A stretch of 39,236 nt of DNA from Lachnospiraceae bacterium (GTDB lineage: Bacteria; Bacillota; Clostridia; Lachnospirales; Lachnospiraceae). The notes under the pieces are model-generated. The model made no database searches. It was not told the origin of the DNA and was given only the letters and a program-made list of their open reading frames with translations. The first letter of the stretch is position 1. Every line of letters starts with the position of its first letter. Both the position numbers and the translations under genes were made by a program. Below are positions 8,663 through 16,726 of the stretch, one piece after another. Location of the stretch: positions 1-39,236 of the forward strand of contig JAFXSQ010000027.1 of NCBI GenBank assembly GCA_017525525.1. Direction: 5' to 3'.

Positions 8663-10274
8663 GTTAAGAAAGCTTGAAACTTCAATATTGTTCGTGTTAA
8701 GGGTATTGCTCTACGGTTCGCTTTTTTTGGTGTTCTATCTGCCGTACGGGTACTACAATTTCCAGCTCTACAATGTTTCAAGAACCACGGCGGTCGTTAT
8801 CGCGACCTACGTGACCATAGCGTATATGTTCTCGAATATTTATGGTCGTTATGATGTGGGTAAGAGGAAGAGCAAACCGATAGTGCATTCGCTGGTGCTG
8901 ACCATGCTGTTCACGGATGCTTTTGCGATACTGGCCCTCTCGATAATGAACACCAACGATAAGAAAAACGATCATTTCGTGATAGAGCAGCCGCAGCTGA
9001 TACTTCCTATATTTTTGGCACAGCTGCTTATCATACTTATTTTTGTGTACGGCGGAAATAAGCTTTATTTCACGATATACGATCCGGAGGACTGCATAAT
9101 CGTAACATCCTCTCAGCACAGCTTAAACGAGATTGCAAGGGGAGTGTCAAAGTACAGATTGCAGTATAATGTAACACAGGTTGCGGACTATAGGGATAAG
9201 TCTCTGAAGGATTATATCATGCAGCATGACACCGTGTTCGTGTATGATGTGCCCATAGCGGAGAGGACGGATATAGTAGAGTTCTGTTATCAGAACATGA
9301 AGAGCATATATTTCAATCCGGACATGCATGATGTGGTGGAGAAGAGCGCAAAACACTTTATTCTAGATGATGTGTCCATGTACGGAAATTATTCCAAGGG
9401 CCTGACCTTAGAGCAGCGCGCGGTTAAGCGCGTGATGGATGTTATCATCTCGATAATCGCCATTATCATTACTTCGCCGATTATGCTCATCTGCGCAATC
9501 GCGATAAAGGCGGAGGATCACGGCAAGGTTATCTTCAAACAGAACAGGGTTACGAGAAACGGCAAGATCTTCTCGGTGTTTAAGTTCCGTACCATGAAGG
9601 AGGATGTGGAGAACTATGCCTACGTGGAGAATGACGATCGAGTAACGAAGTGCGGAAGGGTTTTGAGAAAGTACAGGATAGATGAGCTTCCGCAGTTCTT
9701 AAATGTGCTTAAAGGCGATATGAGCGTTGTCGGGCCACGTCCCGAGATGCTCACGAACATCTTCCACTATACAAATGAGCTTCCGGAATTTGAGTACAGA
9801 CTCAGGGTTAAGGCCGGTATTACGGGTTATGCCCAGATTGCCGGAAAGTACAATACTTCGCCCAAGGACAAGCTTATTTTAGACCTTATCTACATAGAGG
9901 AGTACAGCTTCTGGCAGGATATCAAGCTTTTGTTCCAGACGCTTATTGTGCTCCTAAAGCGTGACAGCACGGAGGGCTTCCACACAGGGCAAGAGCTCAA
10001 CTTTATGGAGTACAAAGAAGCTGAGGCGGAGGCTCCGGTGGAAACCTCGATAAAAGCTGAGGCAGAGGTTCCGATGGAAACCTCGATAAAAGCTGAGGCA
10101 GAGGCTCCGATGGAAACCTCGATAAAAGCTGAGGCGGAAACTACGGCGGATACTTCGGTTGAAACTTCGATAAAAGATTCGGTAAAAGCTGCGGAGAAAG
10201 ATGTGGATGGAGCACGGGAGGATGGCAATGGAGACACTGAAGACAGAAAAAATGAAAATAGAAGCAACGGTTGA
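8652..10274 (+). CDS. undecaprenyl-phosphate sugar phosphotransferase (exopolysaccharide initiation)
   Basis: This membrane enzyme transfers a sugar-1-phosphate to a polyprenyl phosphate and starts a surface glycan. Four hydrophobic segments lie in residues about 10-140, followed by a cytoplasmic domain with a degenerate Rossmann-like part. A further hydrophobic segment (VIISIIAIIITSPIML) precedes the catalytic domain, whose hallmarks are KVIFKQNRVTRNGK, FKFRTMKEDVE, YRIDELPQFLNVLKGDMS and VGPRPE. The family normally ends near TGQELNF. Here about 85 further residues form an Ala/Glu-rich tail with 12-residue repeats and a charged end. The sugar substrate cannot be told from sequence. It overlaps glmM upstream and the RsbW-like gene downstream. 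Confidence 0.9.
   Translation: MKRRLRKLETSILFVLRVLLYGSLFLVFYLPYGYYNFQLYNVSRTTAVVIATYVTIAYMFSNIYGRYDVGKRKSKPIVHSLVLTMLFTDAFAILALSIMNTNDKKNDHFVIEQPQLILPIFLAQLLIILIFVYGGNKLYFTIYDPEDCIIVTSSQHSLNEIARGVSKYRLQYNVTQVADYRDKSLKDYIMQHDTVFVYDVPIAERTDIVEFCYQNMKSIYFNPDMHDVVEKSAKHFILDDVSMYGNYSKGLTLEQRAVKRVMDVIISIIAIIITSPIMLICAIAIKAEDHGKVIFKQNRVTRNGKIFSVFKFRTMKEDVENYAYVENDDRVTKCGRVLRKYRIDELPQFLNVLKGDMSVVGPRPEMLTNIFHYTNELPEFEYRLRVKAGITGYAQIAGKYNTSPKDKLILDLIYIEEYSFWQDIKLLFQTLIVLLKRDSTEGFHTGQELNFMEYKEAEAEAPVETSIKAEAEVPMETSIKAEAEAPMETSIKAEAETTADTSVETSIKDSVKAAEKDVDGAREDGNGDTEDRKNENRSNG
10017..10157 (+). repeat. 36-bp tandem repeats in the sugar transferase tail
   Basis: About four units of 36 bp encode IKAEAEVPMETS-like 12-mers, at 10017-10049 (33 bases), 10050-10085, 10086-10121 and 10122-10157. 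The two middle units are nearly identical. Shorter TS-IKDS relics follow to about 10181. The units keep frame, so copy-number change would only lengthen or shorten the tail. Confidence 0.85.
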
Positions 10275-10647
10275 TAATTTACATGAGGTGCTTGCCTTTG
10301 TTGATGAGCGTCTTGAGGCGGCCGAGTGTTCCATGAAGGCTCAGATGCAGCTTGATCTGTGCGTGGAGGAGCTCTTCGTAAATATTGCGCATTATGCATA
10401 TACTCCCAATAAGGGTATGGCAGAGATTTCGATGGAAATAGACGGGGACAGGATGGCTTCCGTTACATTTGAGGATAGCGGAGTTCCGTATGATCCTCTT
10501 GCCAAAGTAGATCCGGATATCACGCTTTCAGCGGACGAAAGGCCTATCGGCGGACTCGGTATTTTTATGGTCAAGAAGAATGTGGATGATATTTTCTATG
10601 AGCACAAAGATGGGAAGAACATCCTGACGATAAAAAAGAAGATTTGA
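10228..10647 (+). CDS. RsbW/SpoIIAB-like serine kinase or anti-sigma ATPase
   Basis: This 139-residue protein has a GHKL/HATPase_c_2 fold. The N box is DLCVEELFVNIAHYAY with the Glu and Asn in place, the G1 box is EDSGVPYDPL, and the G2 box is GGLGIFMVKKNVDD. Proteins of this family bind a sigma factor or phosphorylate a STAS partner. The start at 10228 is six bases after GGGAGG (10216-10221); in-frame starts at 10222 and 10201 have worse spacing. The gene overlaps the end of the sugar transferase by 47 bases, so it belongs to the glmM transcript. A STAS protein that could be its partner lies at 15002, beyond the hydrogenase genes. No sigma factor gene is in the window. Confidence 0.8.
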   Translation: METLKTEKMKIEATVDNLHEVLAFVDERLEAAECSMKAQMQLDLCVEELFVNIAHYAYTPNKGMAEISMEIDGDRMASVTFEDSGVPYDPLAKVDPDITLSADERPIGGLGIFMVKKNVDDIFYEHKDGKNILTIKKKI

Positions 10648-10670
10648 GAATTCTTAAAGGTCTTTTGTTT

Positions 10671-10685
10671 TGATAAACTTTATCA
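10671..10685. promoter_or_regulatory. 15-bp perfect palindrome upstream of the hydrogenase promoter
   Basis: TGATAAA-C-TTTATCA is perfectly symmetric, with its centre about 50 bases before the predicted transcript start and just upstream of the -35 hexamer. That is a plausible site for an activator. The half-site is reminiscent of the TTGAT...ATCAA class of Crp/Fnr-family sites but is not an exact match. Confidence 0.5.
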
Positions 10686-10692
10686 TTATTTC

Positions 10693-10721
10693 TTGTTTTC
10701 TAAGCATTTTTTTGGTATTAT
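10693..10721 (+). promoter_or_regulatory. promoter of the hydCBA operon
   Basis: TTGTTT (10693-10698), a 17-base spacer and TATTAT (10716-10721), about 40 bases before the ATG of hydC. The -35 hexamer is weak, which fits activation through the adjacent palindrome. Confidence 0.65.
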
Positions 10722-10760
10722 ATAGGGTAGTTTTGCAAAAAAATATCAGGAGGAAGGTAT

Positions 10761-11240
10761 ATGGGCAATATAAGCGCAACGGCTGCAGCGAAGATAACCG
10801 AGATCTGCAACCGTTACAAGGACGAGAAGACACCGCTTATGATGATTCTCTCGGACATCCAGAACGAGTATGGTTACATACCGCTGGAGGTTCAGGAGGT
10901 AGTGTCAAAGGAGACAGGCATTTCTGTTGCCGAGATTTACGGGGTTGTTACATTCTATTCTTTCTTTTCACTTGAACCAAAAGGAAAATATGTTATCGGC
11001 TGTTGCTTAGGCACAGCCTGTTATGTAAAAGGAGCCCAGCAGGTGATCGATAAGTTCTCCGAGCTTTTAGGCATCGGGCCCGGTCAGACCACCGAGGACG
11101 GACTTTTCACGATCGATGCGCTTCGCTGCATAGGAGCATGCGGTATTGCGCCGGCTGTTTCGATCAACGGCAAGGTGTACCCGAAGGTTTCCGTGTCACA
11201 GGTGCATGATATAGTAGCTTCCTATCAGGATGCAAAGTAA
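10761..11240 (+). CDS. hydC: NuoE-like [2Fe-2S] subunit of bifurcating hydrogenase
   Basis: This 159-residue thioredoxin-fold ferredoxin subunit passes electrons within a cytoplasmic HydABC-type complex. The four cluster ligands are in CLGTAC and CIGACG. The N-terminal helical part (RYKDEKTPLMMILSDIQNEY) and GVVTFYSFF are typical of NuoE. An AGGAGGAAGG site sits before the ATG. It is followed directly by hydB, whose ribosome site AGGAGG begins at 11241, the base after this stop codon, so translation is closely linked. Confidence 0.93.
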   Translation: MGNISATAAAKITEICNRYKDEKTPLMMILSDIQNEYGYIPLEVQEVVSKETGISVAEIYGVVTFYSFFSLEPKGKYVIGCCLGTACYVKGAQQVIDKFSELLGIGPGQTTEDGLFTIDALRCIGACGIAPAVSINGKVYPKVSVSQVHDIVASYQDAK

Positions 11241-11253
11241 AGGAGGCGAGCGC

Positions 11254-13137
11254 ATGATCAAAACAATGGAAGAATTAAATAAGAAAACCTGTGCCTGTAC
11301 AAAGGCGCTTTCGGATAAATTCAGCGGCGCGGACGGAAAGAGACACATAGTTCTCTGCGGCGGTACCGGCTGTCTTTCCAACAATTCAAAGGAGATAAAG
11401 GAGCGTTTCGAGGAGCGCCTTGAGGCTAAGGGCCTTTCGGATAAGGTTACGGTCAACATAGTAGGCTGCTTCGGCTTCTGCTCACAGGGTCCCTTTGTAA
11501 AGATTTATCCCGAGGATACTCTGTACAGACTTGTCAAGATAGAGGATGTGGACGAGATTATCCAGACTGATATCATCAACAATACGGTGGTTTACCGTCT
11601 TCTCTATGTGGACACTGCCACAGGTGAAAGAGTGACCAGGCAGGAGGATATCAATTTCTACAAGAAGCAGCGTCGTGTAGCTTTAAAGAGCTGCGGTGAG
11701 ATCAACCCCGAGGAGATAGATGAGGCGCTCGGCGCCGGAGCCTTCAAGGGTCTTTCACGCGCGCTTTCCATGTCTCCACAGGAGGTTATAGACGAGGTTC
11801 TCGCATCGGGCATCCGTGGACGTGGGGGCGCGGGCTTCCCATCGGGAAGAAAGTGGCAGTTTGCGAGAAATGTAGAGAGCGACGAGAAGTATGTAGTGTG
11901 CAACGGTGACGAGGGTGACCCGGGCGCATTTATGGATAGAAGCATCCTAGAGGGAAATCCTCTGGCGGTTATCGAGGGTATGATGATAGCCGGTTACGCT
12001 ATAGGCGCTAAGGAGGGTTACTTCTATGTTCGCGCCGAGTACCCGATAGCTGTAAACCGTCTTAAGAATGCGATAAAGCAGGCGAGAGAAGCAGGCATCT
12101 TAGGCAAGAATATCCTCGGCACGGATTTCTCCTTTGACTGTCACTTAAGACTGGGCGCAGGCGCATTTGTCTGCGGTGAGGAAACAGCGCTCCTTAATTC
12201 GATAGAAGGAAAAAGAGGCATGCCCCGTCCGCGTCCGCCTTTCCCGGCGGTCAAGGGTCTTTGGGAGAAGCCTACCATCATAAATAACGTTGAAACACTG
12301 GCATGTATTCCATTCATTCTCCGCGAGGGCGCTTCGGAATTCGCAAAGGTTGGAACCGAAGGCTCAAAGGGTACCAAGGTGTTCGCTCTCGGCGGTAAGG
12401 TCAACAATGTAGGCCTTGTGGAGGTTCCGATGGGAACTACGCTTCGAGAGCTCATTTACGACATCGGCGGCGGTATACCGAACGGAAAGAAGTTCAAGGC
12501 TATTCAGACAGGAGGTCCTTCGGGTGGCTGTCTCACAGAGGAATTCTTAGACGAGCCTATCGACTTTGACAACTTAGTTGCGAAGGGTTCGATGATGGGC
12601 TCCGGTGGCGCAATCGTCATGGACGAGGACAACTGTATGGTGGATGTAGCGAAGTTCTACATGGAGTTCATCTGTGATGAGTCCTGCGGAAAGTGTTCGC
12701 CCTGCCGTATCGGTACAAAGCGCATGCTCGAGATACTGACCCGTATCACCGAGGGCCGCGGCACCATGAAGGATTTGGAGCAGCTTGAGGAGCTCGCGAA
12801 GACGGTCAAGACCAACTCCCTCTGCGCGCTCGGACAGACGGCTGCCAATCCGGTTACTTCAACACTGACACATTTCAGAGACGAATATATAGCACACATA
12901 GTCCATAAGAAATGTCCGGCTCATGTGTGCAAGAACCTTATGGAGTATGTTATCGACAAGAACAAGTGCGTCGGCTGCGGACTCTGCTCAAAGGGCTGTC
13001 CGGTGGGCGCAATCCACAAAACGGATTATACTCCCGAGGGCCACAAGCTTCCCTCTTACGCAATCGACACTTCAAAATGTATCAAGTGCGGCGCCTGCAT
13101 CAGCACCTGCCGTATGTGCGCGATTTCAAAACAGTAA
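11254..13137 (+). CDS. hydB: NuoF-like NADH/FMN subunit of bifurcating hydrogenase
   Basis: This 627-residue flavoprotein subunit binds FMN and NAD(H) and is the likely site of electron bifurcation between NADH and ferredoxin. An N-terminal thioredoxin-like [2Fe-2S] domain has CGGTGC and CFGFC. The NuoF core shows GIRGRGGAGFPSGRKW, CNGDEGDPGAFMDR and an SLBB region. The N3-type cluster motif is CGKCSPCRIGTKRM. Two C-terminal [4Fe-4S] ferredoxin motifs follow (CVGCGLCSKGCPVGA and CIKCGACISTCRMCA). This order matches HydB of trimeric group A3 hydrogenases. The start at 11254 follows AGGAGG (11241-11246); a possible ATG at 11230 would overlap hydC and has no ribosome site. The gene is 15 bases from hydA. 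Confidence 0.95.
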   Translation: MIKTMEELNKKTCACTKALSDKFSGADGKRHIVLCGGTGCLSNNSKEIKERFEERLEAKGLSDKVTVNIVGCFGFCSQGPFVKIYPEDTLYRLVKIEDVDEIIQTDIINNTVVYRLLYVDTATGERVTRQEDINFYKKQRRVALKSCGEINPEEIDEALGAGAFKGLSRALSMSPQEVIDEVLASGIRGRGGAGFPSGRKWQFARNVESDEKYVVCNGDEGDPGAFMDRSILEGNPLAVIEGMMIAGYAIGAKEGYFYVRAEYPIAVNRLKNAIKQAREAGILGKNILGTDFSFDCHLRLGAGAFVCGEETALLNSIEGKRGMPRPRPPFPAVKGLWEKPTIINNVETLACIPFILREGASEFAKVGTEGSKGTKVFALGGKVNNVGLVEVPMGTTLRELIYDIGGGIPNGKKFKAIQTGGPSGGCLTEEFLDEPIDFDNLVAKGSMMGSGGAIVMDEDNCMVDVAKFYMEFICDESCGKCSPCRIGTKRMLEILTRITEGRGTMKDLEQLEELAKTVKTNSLCALGQTAANPVTSTLTHFRDEYIAHIVHKKCPAHVCKNLMEYVIDKNKCVGCGLCSKGCPVGAIHKTDYTPEGHKLPSYAIDTSKCIKCGACISTCRMCAISKQ

Positions 13138-13152
13138 GGGAGGGAGACGACT

Positions 13153-14919
13153 ATGGCAAAGATCAATATCAAAATCGAGGGCGTGTCCTACAAGGTTGAG
13201 GAAGGCCTTACAATATTAGAAGCTGCCAAGGCGTGCGGTTACGAGATTCCGTCCCTTTGTACCTTCAATCACGGCGAGTGCAACTTAGGATCCTGCCGCG
13301 TGTGTTTGGTTGAGGCAACCGGCGCAAGAGGCTTAGTGGCAAGCTGCGTATATCCGGTATCGGAGGGCATGGAGATAAGGATATCCTCTCCGGCAGCAGT
13401 TGAGGCAAGAAGAGAGAGTGTAGAGCTTCTTCTCTCAAATCATAACAAGAACTGTCAGCAGTGCGAGAAGAACGAGTACTGTGAGCTTCTCCATGTGGCT
13501 AAGCTTACGGGCGCGAGGGACGACGCATTTGCCGGCACACATTCAAAGACATATCTTGACACGCTTGCTCCGGGTCTTGTAAGGGATACCTCCAAATGTA
13601 TCCTCTGCGGACGCTGCGTGGCGCGCTGCCAGAATGCTCACGGTCTCGGCATCTTAGGCTTTGAGAACCGAGGATTTAATACAGTAGTTTCACCGGCTGA
13701 GAACAGAAGCTTCGCAGACTCTCCCTGTATTCAGTGCGGACAGTGTGTAAATGTATGTCCCACCGGCGCTCTGATGGAGCACTCGGAGATAGGCCTTGTG
13801 GACGAGGCCTTCAAGGCAGGCAAGCATGTGATAGTACAGGCGGCTCCTGCGGTGCGCGCGGCTCTCGGCGAGGAGTTCGGCTATCCCGTGGGCACACCTG
13901 TTACGGGCAAGATGATCGCAGCTTTGAGAAGATTAGGCTTCGAGAAAGTATATGATGTTAACTTCGGCGCCGACCTCACAATCATGGAGGAAGGCAACGA
14001 GCTCTTAGAGAGAATACAGAACAAGGGTGTGCTTCCGATGATCACCTCCTGTTCACCGGGCTGGGTAAATTATGCGGAATACAACTACGCCGACCTTTTA
14101 CCTCATCTTTCATCCTGCAAATCTCCTCATGAGATGCAGGGCGCGATGATCAAGAATTACTGGGCAGAGCAGAAGGGTATCGCAAAGGAGGATATCTTCG
14201 TGGTATCTGTTATGCCTTGTACGGCCAAGAAGTTCGAGAACAAGCGTCCGCAGCTTGCAAAAGACGGAATAATGGATGTTGATGCTGTTATCACGACACG
14301 TGAGCTTGCAAGGATGATTAAGAGAAGCGGTATCATCTTCAACAGACTTCCGGATGAGGAGTGGGATGCGGATATCATGGGCGATTACTCGGGCGCAGCC
14401 GTAATCTTCGGTGTGACCGGAGGCGTTATGGAGGCTGCCTTAAGAACAGTATACTTCAAGCTTACGGGCGAGGAACATGAGAAGATTGCATTTGAGGAGG
14501 TTCGCGGACATGAAGCAGGTATCCGCGAGGCTTCGATAGACATAAACGGAACCAAGGTCAATGTTGCTATTGCTTCAGGCATGCGTTCCGCCAAGATTCT
14601 GCTCGATGAGATAAAAGAGGGCAAGTCAAAGTATCAGTTTATCGAGATCATGGGATGTCCGGGAGGATGCATCAACGGTGGAGGACAGCCATATGTGAGA
14701 AGCTGCTTCTTACCGAATGAGGCAGACGATATCGTCGACACCTACAAGGAAAAGAGAGCGAAGGCTCTTTACAGTGAGGATGAGAGACAGGAGGTGCGCC
14801 AGTCGCACAACAATCCTCAGATTAAGGAGCTTTATGAAAAGTATCTCGGTAAGCCGGGATCACACAAGGCGCATAAGCTGTTGCATACTACCTACGAAGG
14901 ACGAGTAGGTTTTAATTAA
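13153..14919 (+). CDS. hydA: [FeFe] hydrogenase catalytic subunit
   Basis: This 588-residue subunit reduces protons or oxidises H2 at the H-cluster. The N-terminal [2Fe-2S] ligands are C36, C48, C51 and C65. A His-ligated [4Fe-4S] motif follows (HNKNCQQCEKNEYC), then two ferredoxin clusters (CILCGRCVARCQNAHG and CIQCGQCVNVCPTGA). H-cluster loops are TSCSPGW, MPCTAKKFE and MGCPGGCINGGGQP. With the NuoE and NuoF subunits upstream this is an M3-type enzyme of the electron-bifurcating (group A3) kind, able to couple NADH plus reduced ferredoxin to H2. A GGGAGGGAG site precedes the ATG. The maturases HydE, HydF and HydG are not in the window and must be encoded elsewhere. Confidence 0.96.
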   Translation: MAKINIKIEGVSYKVEEGLTILEAAKACGYEIPSLCTFNHGECNLGSCRVCLVEATGARGLVASCVYPVSEGMEIRISSPAAVEARRESVELLLSNHNKNCQQCEKNEYCELLHVAKLTGARDDAFAGTHSKTYLDTLAPGLVRDTSKCILCGRCVARCQNAHGLGILGFENRGFNTVVSPAENRSFADSPCIQCGQCVNVCPTGALMEHSEIGLVDEAFKAGKHVIVQAAPAVRAALGEEFGYPVGTPVTGKMIAALRRLGFEKVYDVNFGADLTIMEEGNELLERIQNKGVLPMITSCSPGWVNYAEYNYADLLPHLSSCKSPHEMQGAMIKNYWAEQKGIAKEDIFVVSVMPCTAKKFENKRPQLAKDGIMDVDAVITTRELARMIKRSGIIFNRLPDEEWDADIMGDYSGAAVIFGVTGGVMEAALRTVYFKLTGEEHEKIAFEEVRGHEAGIREASIDINGTKVNVAIASGMRSAKILLDEIKEGKSKYQFIEIMGCPGGCINGGGQPYVRSCFLPNEADDIVDTYKEKRAKALYSEDERQEVRQSHNNPQIKELYEKYLGKPGSHKAHKLLHTTYEGRVGFN

Positions 14920-14925
14920 ATGCAT

Positions 14926-14965
14926 AACCGCCCGAAAGCTTGCTTTAATTGGCTTCGGGCGGTTA
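14926..14965 (+). terminator. stem-loop after hydA
   Basis: AACCGCCCGAA (14926-14936) pairs with TTCGGGCGGTT (14954-14964), seven bases after the hydA stop. There is no U tract, so read-through to the STAS gene at 15002 is possible. Confidence 0.6.
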
Positions 14966-15001
14966 TCGTCAATAATGACATTTGCGGAGGATAATGTGAT
15001 T

Positions 15002-15298
15002 ATGACCATAAATAAGAAACTTGACGGAACAATTCTTGAAATTGCTATCGAGGGCAGACTTGAGACAACAACCGCGCCTGAGCTTGAGGCAGTCATTAAG
15101 GAAAGTTTGGACGGAGTAACAGAGCTGATAGTCAACATGGAAAAGCTGCAATATATCTCTTCGGCCGGACTTCGCGTGCTTCTTATAGCGCAGAAGACCA
15201 TGATGAAGCAGGGCAGGATGGTTATCAGAAATGCTAATGACGACATTCAGGAAGTATTCGAAGTTACGGGCTTCGCGGATATTCTGAATATCGAATAA
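15002..15298 (+). CDS. STAS-domain anti-anti-sigma factor (RsbV/SpoIIAA-like)
   Basis: This 98-residue single STAS domain carries the conserved phosphorylation loop YISSAGLRVLL and the typical edge strand ILEIAIEGRLE. Such proteins are phosphorylated by an RsbW-type kinase and, when unphosphorylated, release the kinase's sigma factor or other target. The only RsbW-like gene nearby is at 10228. The ribosome site GGAGG (14986-14990) serves either an ATG at 15002 or an in-frame GTG at 14996; I prefer 15002, and the two choices differ by only two residues. It is the last reading frame before a repeat-rich intergenic stretch. Confidence 0.85.
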   Translation: MTINKKLDGTILEIAIEGRLETTTAPELEAVIKESLDGVTELIVNMEKLQYISSAGLRVLLIAQKTMMKQGRMVIRNANDDIQEVFEVTGFADILNIE

Positions 15299-15360
15299 TA
15301 GTATAGCTGGTAGTGTAAAGTGGACTTCAAAAAAGATTCTTCGGACTAAAGTGGATGTAT

Positions 15361-15431
15361 TGACACGACTATGCTTTGCATAAGTTCGACTAGCGAAATC
15401 AAAGATTTCGAGTCTCACTTACGTCGTGTCA
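15361..15431. repeat. 71-bp inverted repeat between STAS and alarmone synthetase genes
   Basis: TGACACGAC (15361-15369) and GTCGTGTCA (15423-15431) form the outer arms, and GAAATC-aaa-GATTTC with flanking GACT/AGTC forms an inner hairpin. Just upstream, at about 15329-15347, is a fragment (AAGATTCTTCGGACT) of the dispersed repeat family also seen at 24837, 27035 and 31432. Confidence 0.7.
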
Positions 15432-15467
15432 TGTCGTCGAAACGCATTAATAAAATGACTGTGTCAT

Positions 15468-15540
15468 GTCTTAAAGAAGAGTCTTAAAGAAGAGTCTTAA
15501 AGAAGAGTCTTAAAGAAGAGTCTTAAAGAAGAGTCTTAAA
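15468..15540 (+). repeat. 13-bp tandem array upstream of the alarmone synthetase
   Basis: Five perfect copies of GTCTTAAAGAAGA, plus 8 bases of a sixth, end 24 bases before the start codon. Each unit contains the small palindrome TCTT-A-AAGA. The unit resembles the GAAGAATCTTAATC end of the dispersed repeat family, so the array probably arose by local expansion of that end. Confidence 0.9.
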
Positions 15541-15564
15541 TCGGAAGTTTTGGGAATTTAACTT

Positions 15565-16629
15565 ATGGAAAAGGATAATCTGGTTTTAGAGGAATACGAG
15601 CGTCTGAAGCCTTTATACAGAATACTTGAAAGAGTTGTAAATCAGCAGCTCACGGAAGCCACAGCTAAGGCCGGGGTTGGCGTGATGCAGATAGCGCACA
15701 GGCTTAAGGAGCGTGATTCAGTCTCGGAGAAAATGCGCCGCAAGGCCAATAAATACACATCCATTACGGATATGACCGATATAATCGGCTTTCGTATAAT
15801 CTGTTATTTTTCGGATCAGGTCAATGAAGCAGCAAAGATAATCGAAGAGCTTTTTAATGTGGATAGGGAGAATTCCATAGACAAAAGGAAGATGCTTTCT
15901 CCAAACACCTTCGGGTACCTGTCGCTGCATTATACATGCAGGCTTTTCCCGGATGCGTCTTACGATGAGGAGCTTTGCAACCTGCCCTTTGAAATACAGA
16001 TTCGTTCGGTTTTGCAGCACACCTGGGCCGAGATAGAGCATGACCTCGGGTATAAAAGCGAGTTTGGCGTGCCCTATCATATACGGCGTGAATTTTCAAG
16101 GATAGCAGGGCTTCTTGAGATTGCGGACGAAGCATTTATCAATATCAGAAATAATATAGTGAATTATGTGGATGACGTGCGTGAGAGAATTCATCACGAT
16201 AAGGCTGATGAATTGCTGGTGGACATCAACACACTTCGGGAGTTTACAAAGCACAGCGCTGTATGGCAGGAGCTTATGGACAGGATAATCTCTCTTTCGG
16301 GAGCCGAAAGGATTGAAGCTTCGCCGGAGGATTTTCTAAAGCAGCTAAAGCAGCTGGGCATCACTACTCTCGGAGACCTCAAAAGCGTGGTTTTGCGGGA
16401 GCGGGAGCATGTGCTGCTGCTTGTGGGCGACGCGCTTGAGTATTTCGAGATGGATGAGATCTCGTCGAATACGGTGCTTTATTACCTGTGTCAGGCCTGT
16501 CTTGTCTGGGGAGATTATACCGAGGAGCAGGCGGAAGCCTTCTACAAGGCTTCGGAGAAGAACGAAGCCCGGAGAAGAAGCAGGGTAAAGAAGATCAGAA
16601 AGCTTAAAGATAAATATTTGAATCAATAA
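15565..16629 (+). CDS. RelA/SpoT-domain (p)ppGpp synthetase, hydrolase-less
   Basis: This 354-residue protein has a RelA/SpoT nucleotidyltransferase domain in residues about 20-190. Its motifs include a Lys/Arg-rich substrate loop, DIIGFRIICYF, GYLSLHYTCRLF and FEIQIRSVLQHTWAEIEHDLGYK. There is no HD hydrolase domain in front and no TGS/ACT tail, so it is a synthetase only. It is longer than the usual 210-260-residue small alarmone synthetase, with a helical C-terminal extension of about 150 residues ending in a very basic RRRSRVKKIRKLKDK. The product would be an alarmone made from ATP and GTP or GDP. The 5' leader carries the 13-bp array; the ribosome site is weak (CGGAAG, 15542-15547, about 17 bases from the ATG), so translation may be low or controlled. 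Confidence 0.88.
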   Translation: MEKDNLVLEEYERLKPLYRILERVVNQQLTEATAKAGVGVMQIAHRLKERDSVSEKMRRKANKYTSITDMTDIIGFRIICYFSDQVNEAAKIIEELFNVDRENSIDKRKMLSPNTFGYLSLHYTCRLFPDASYDEELCNLPFEIQIRSVLQHTWAEIEHDLGYKSEFGVPYHIRREFSRIAGLLEIADEAFINIRNNIVNYVDDVRERIHHDKADELLVDINTLREFTKHSAVWQELMDRIISLSGAERIEASPEDFLKQLKQLGITTLGDLKSVVLREREHVLLLVGDALEYFEMDEISSNTVLYYLCQACLVWGDYTEEQAEAFYKASEKNEARRRSRVKKIRKLKDKYLNQ

Positions 16630-16726
16630 ATATATGAATCAATAAGTATTTGTATTAAGAATACTTGAATAAAAGCATATAAAGACTGACGAAACAACAG
16701 ACAATAAATAATACAGGAGAAAGACT

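Noticed and set aside
15468-15540. Possible CRISPR array
   Set aside because: The 13-bp units are directly adjacent with no spacers, and no cas genes are present.
16630-16726. Molybdenum-cofactor riboswitch before the formate dehydrogenase operon
   Set aside because: The gap is only 97 bases and contains a small AT-rich hairpin and a short duplication, not enough for the known Moco RNA motif.
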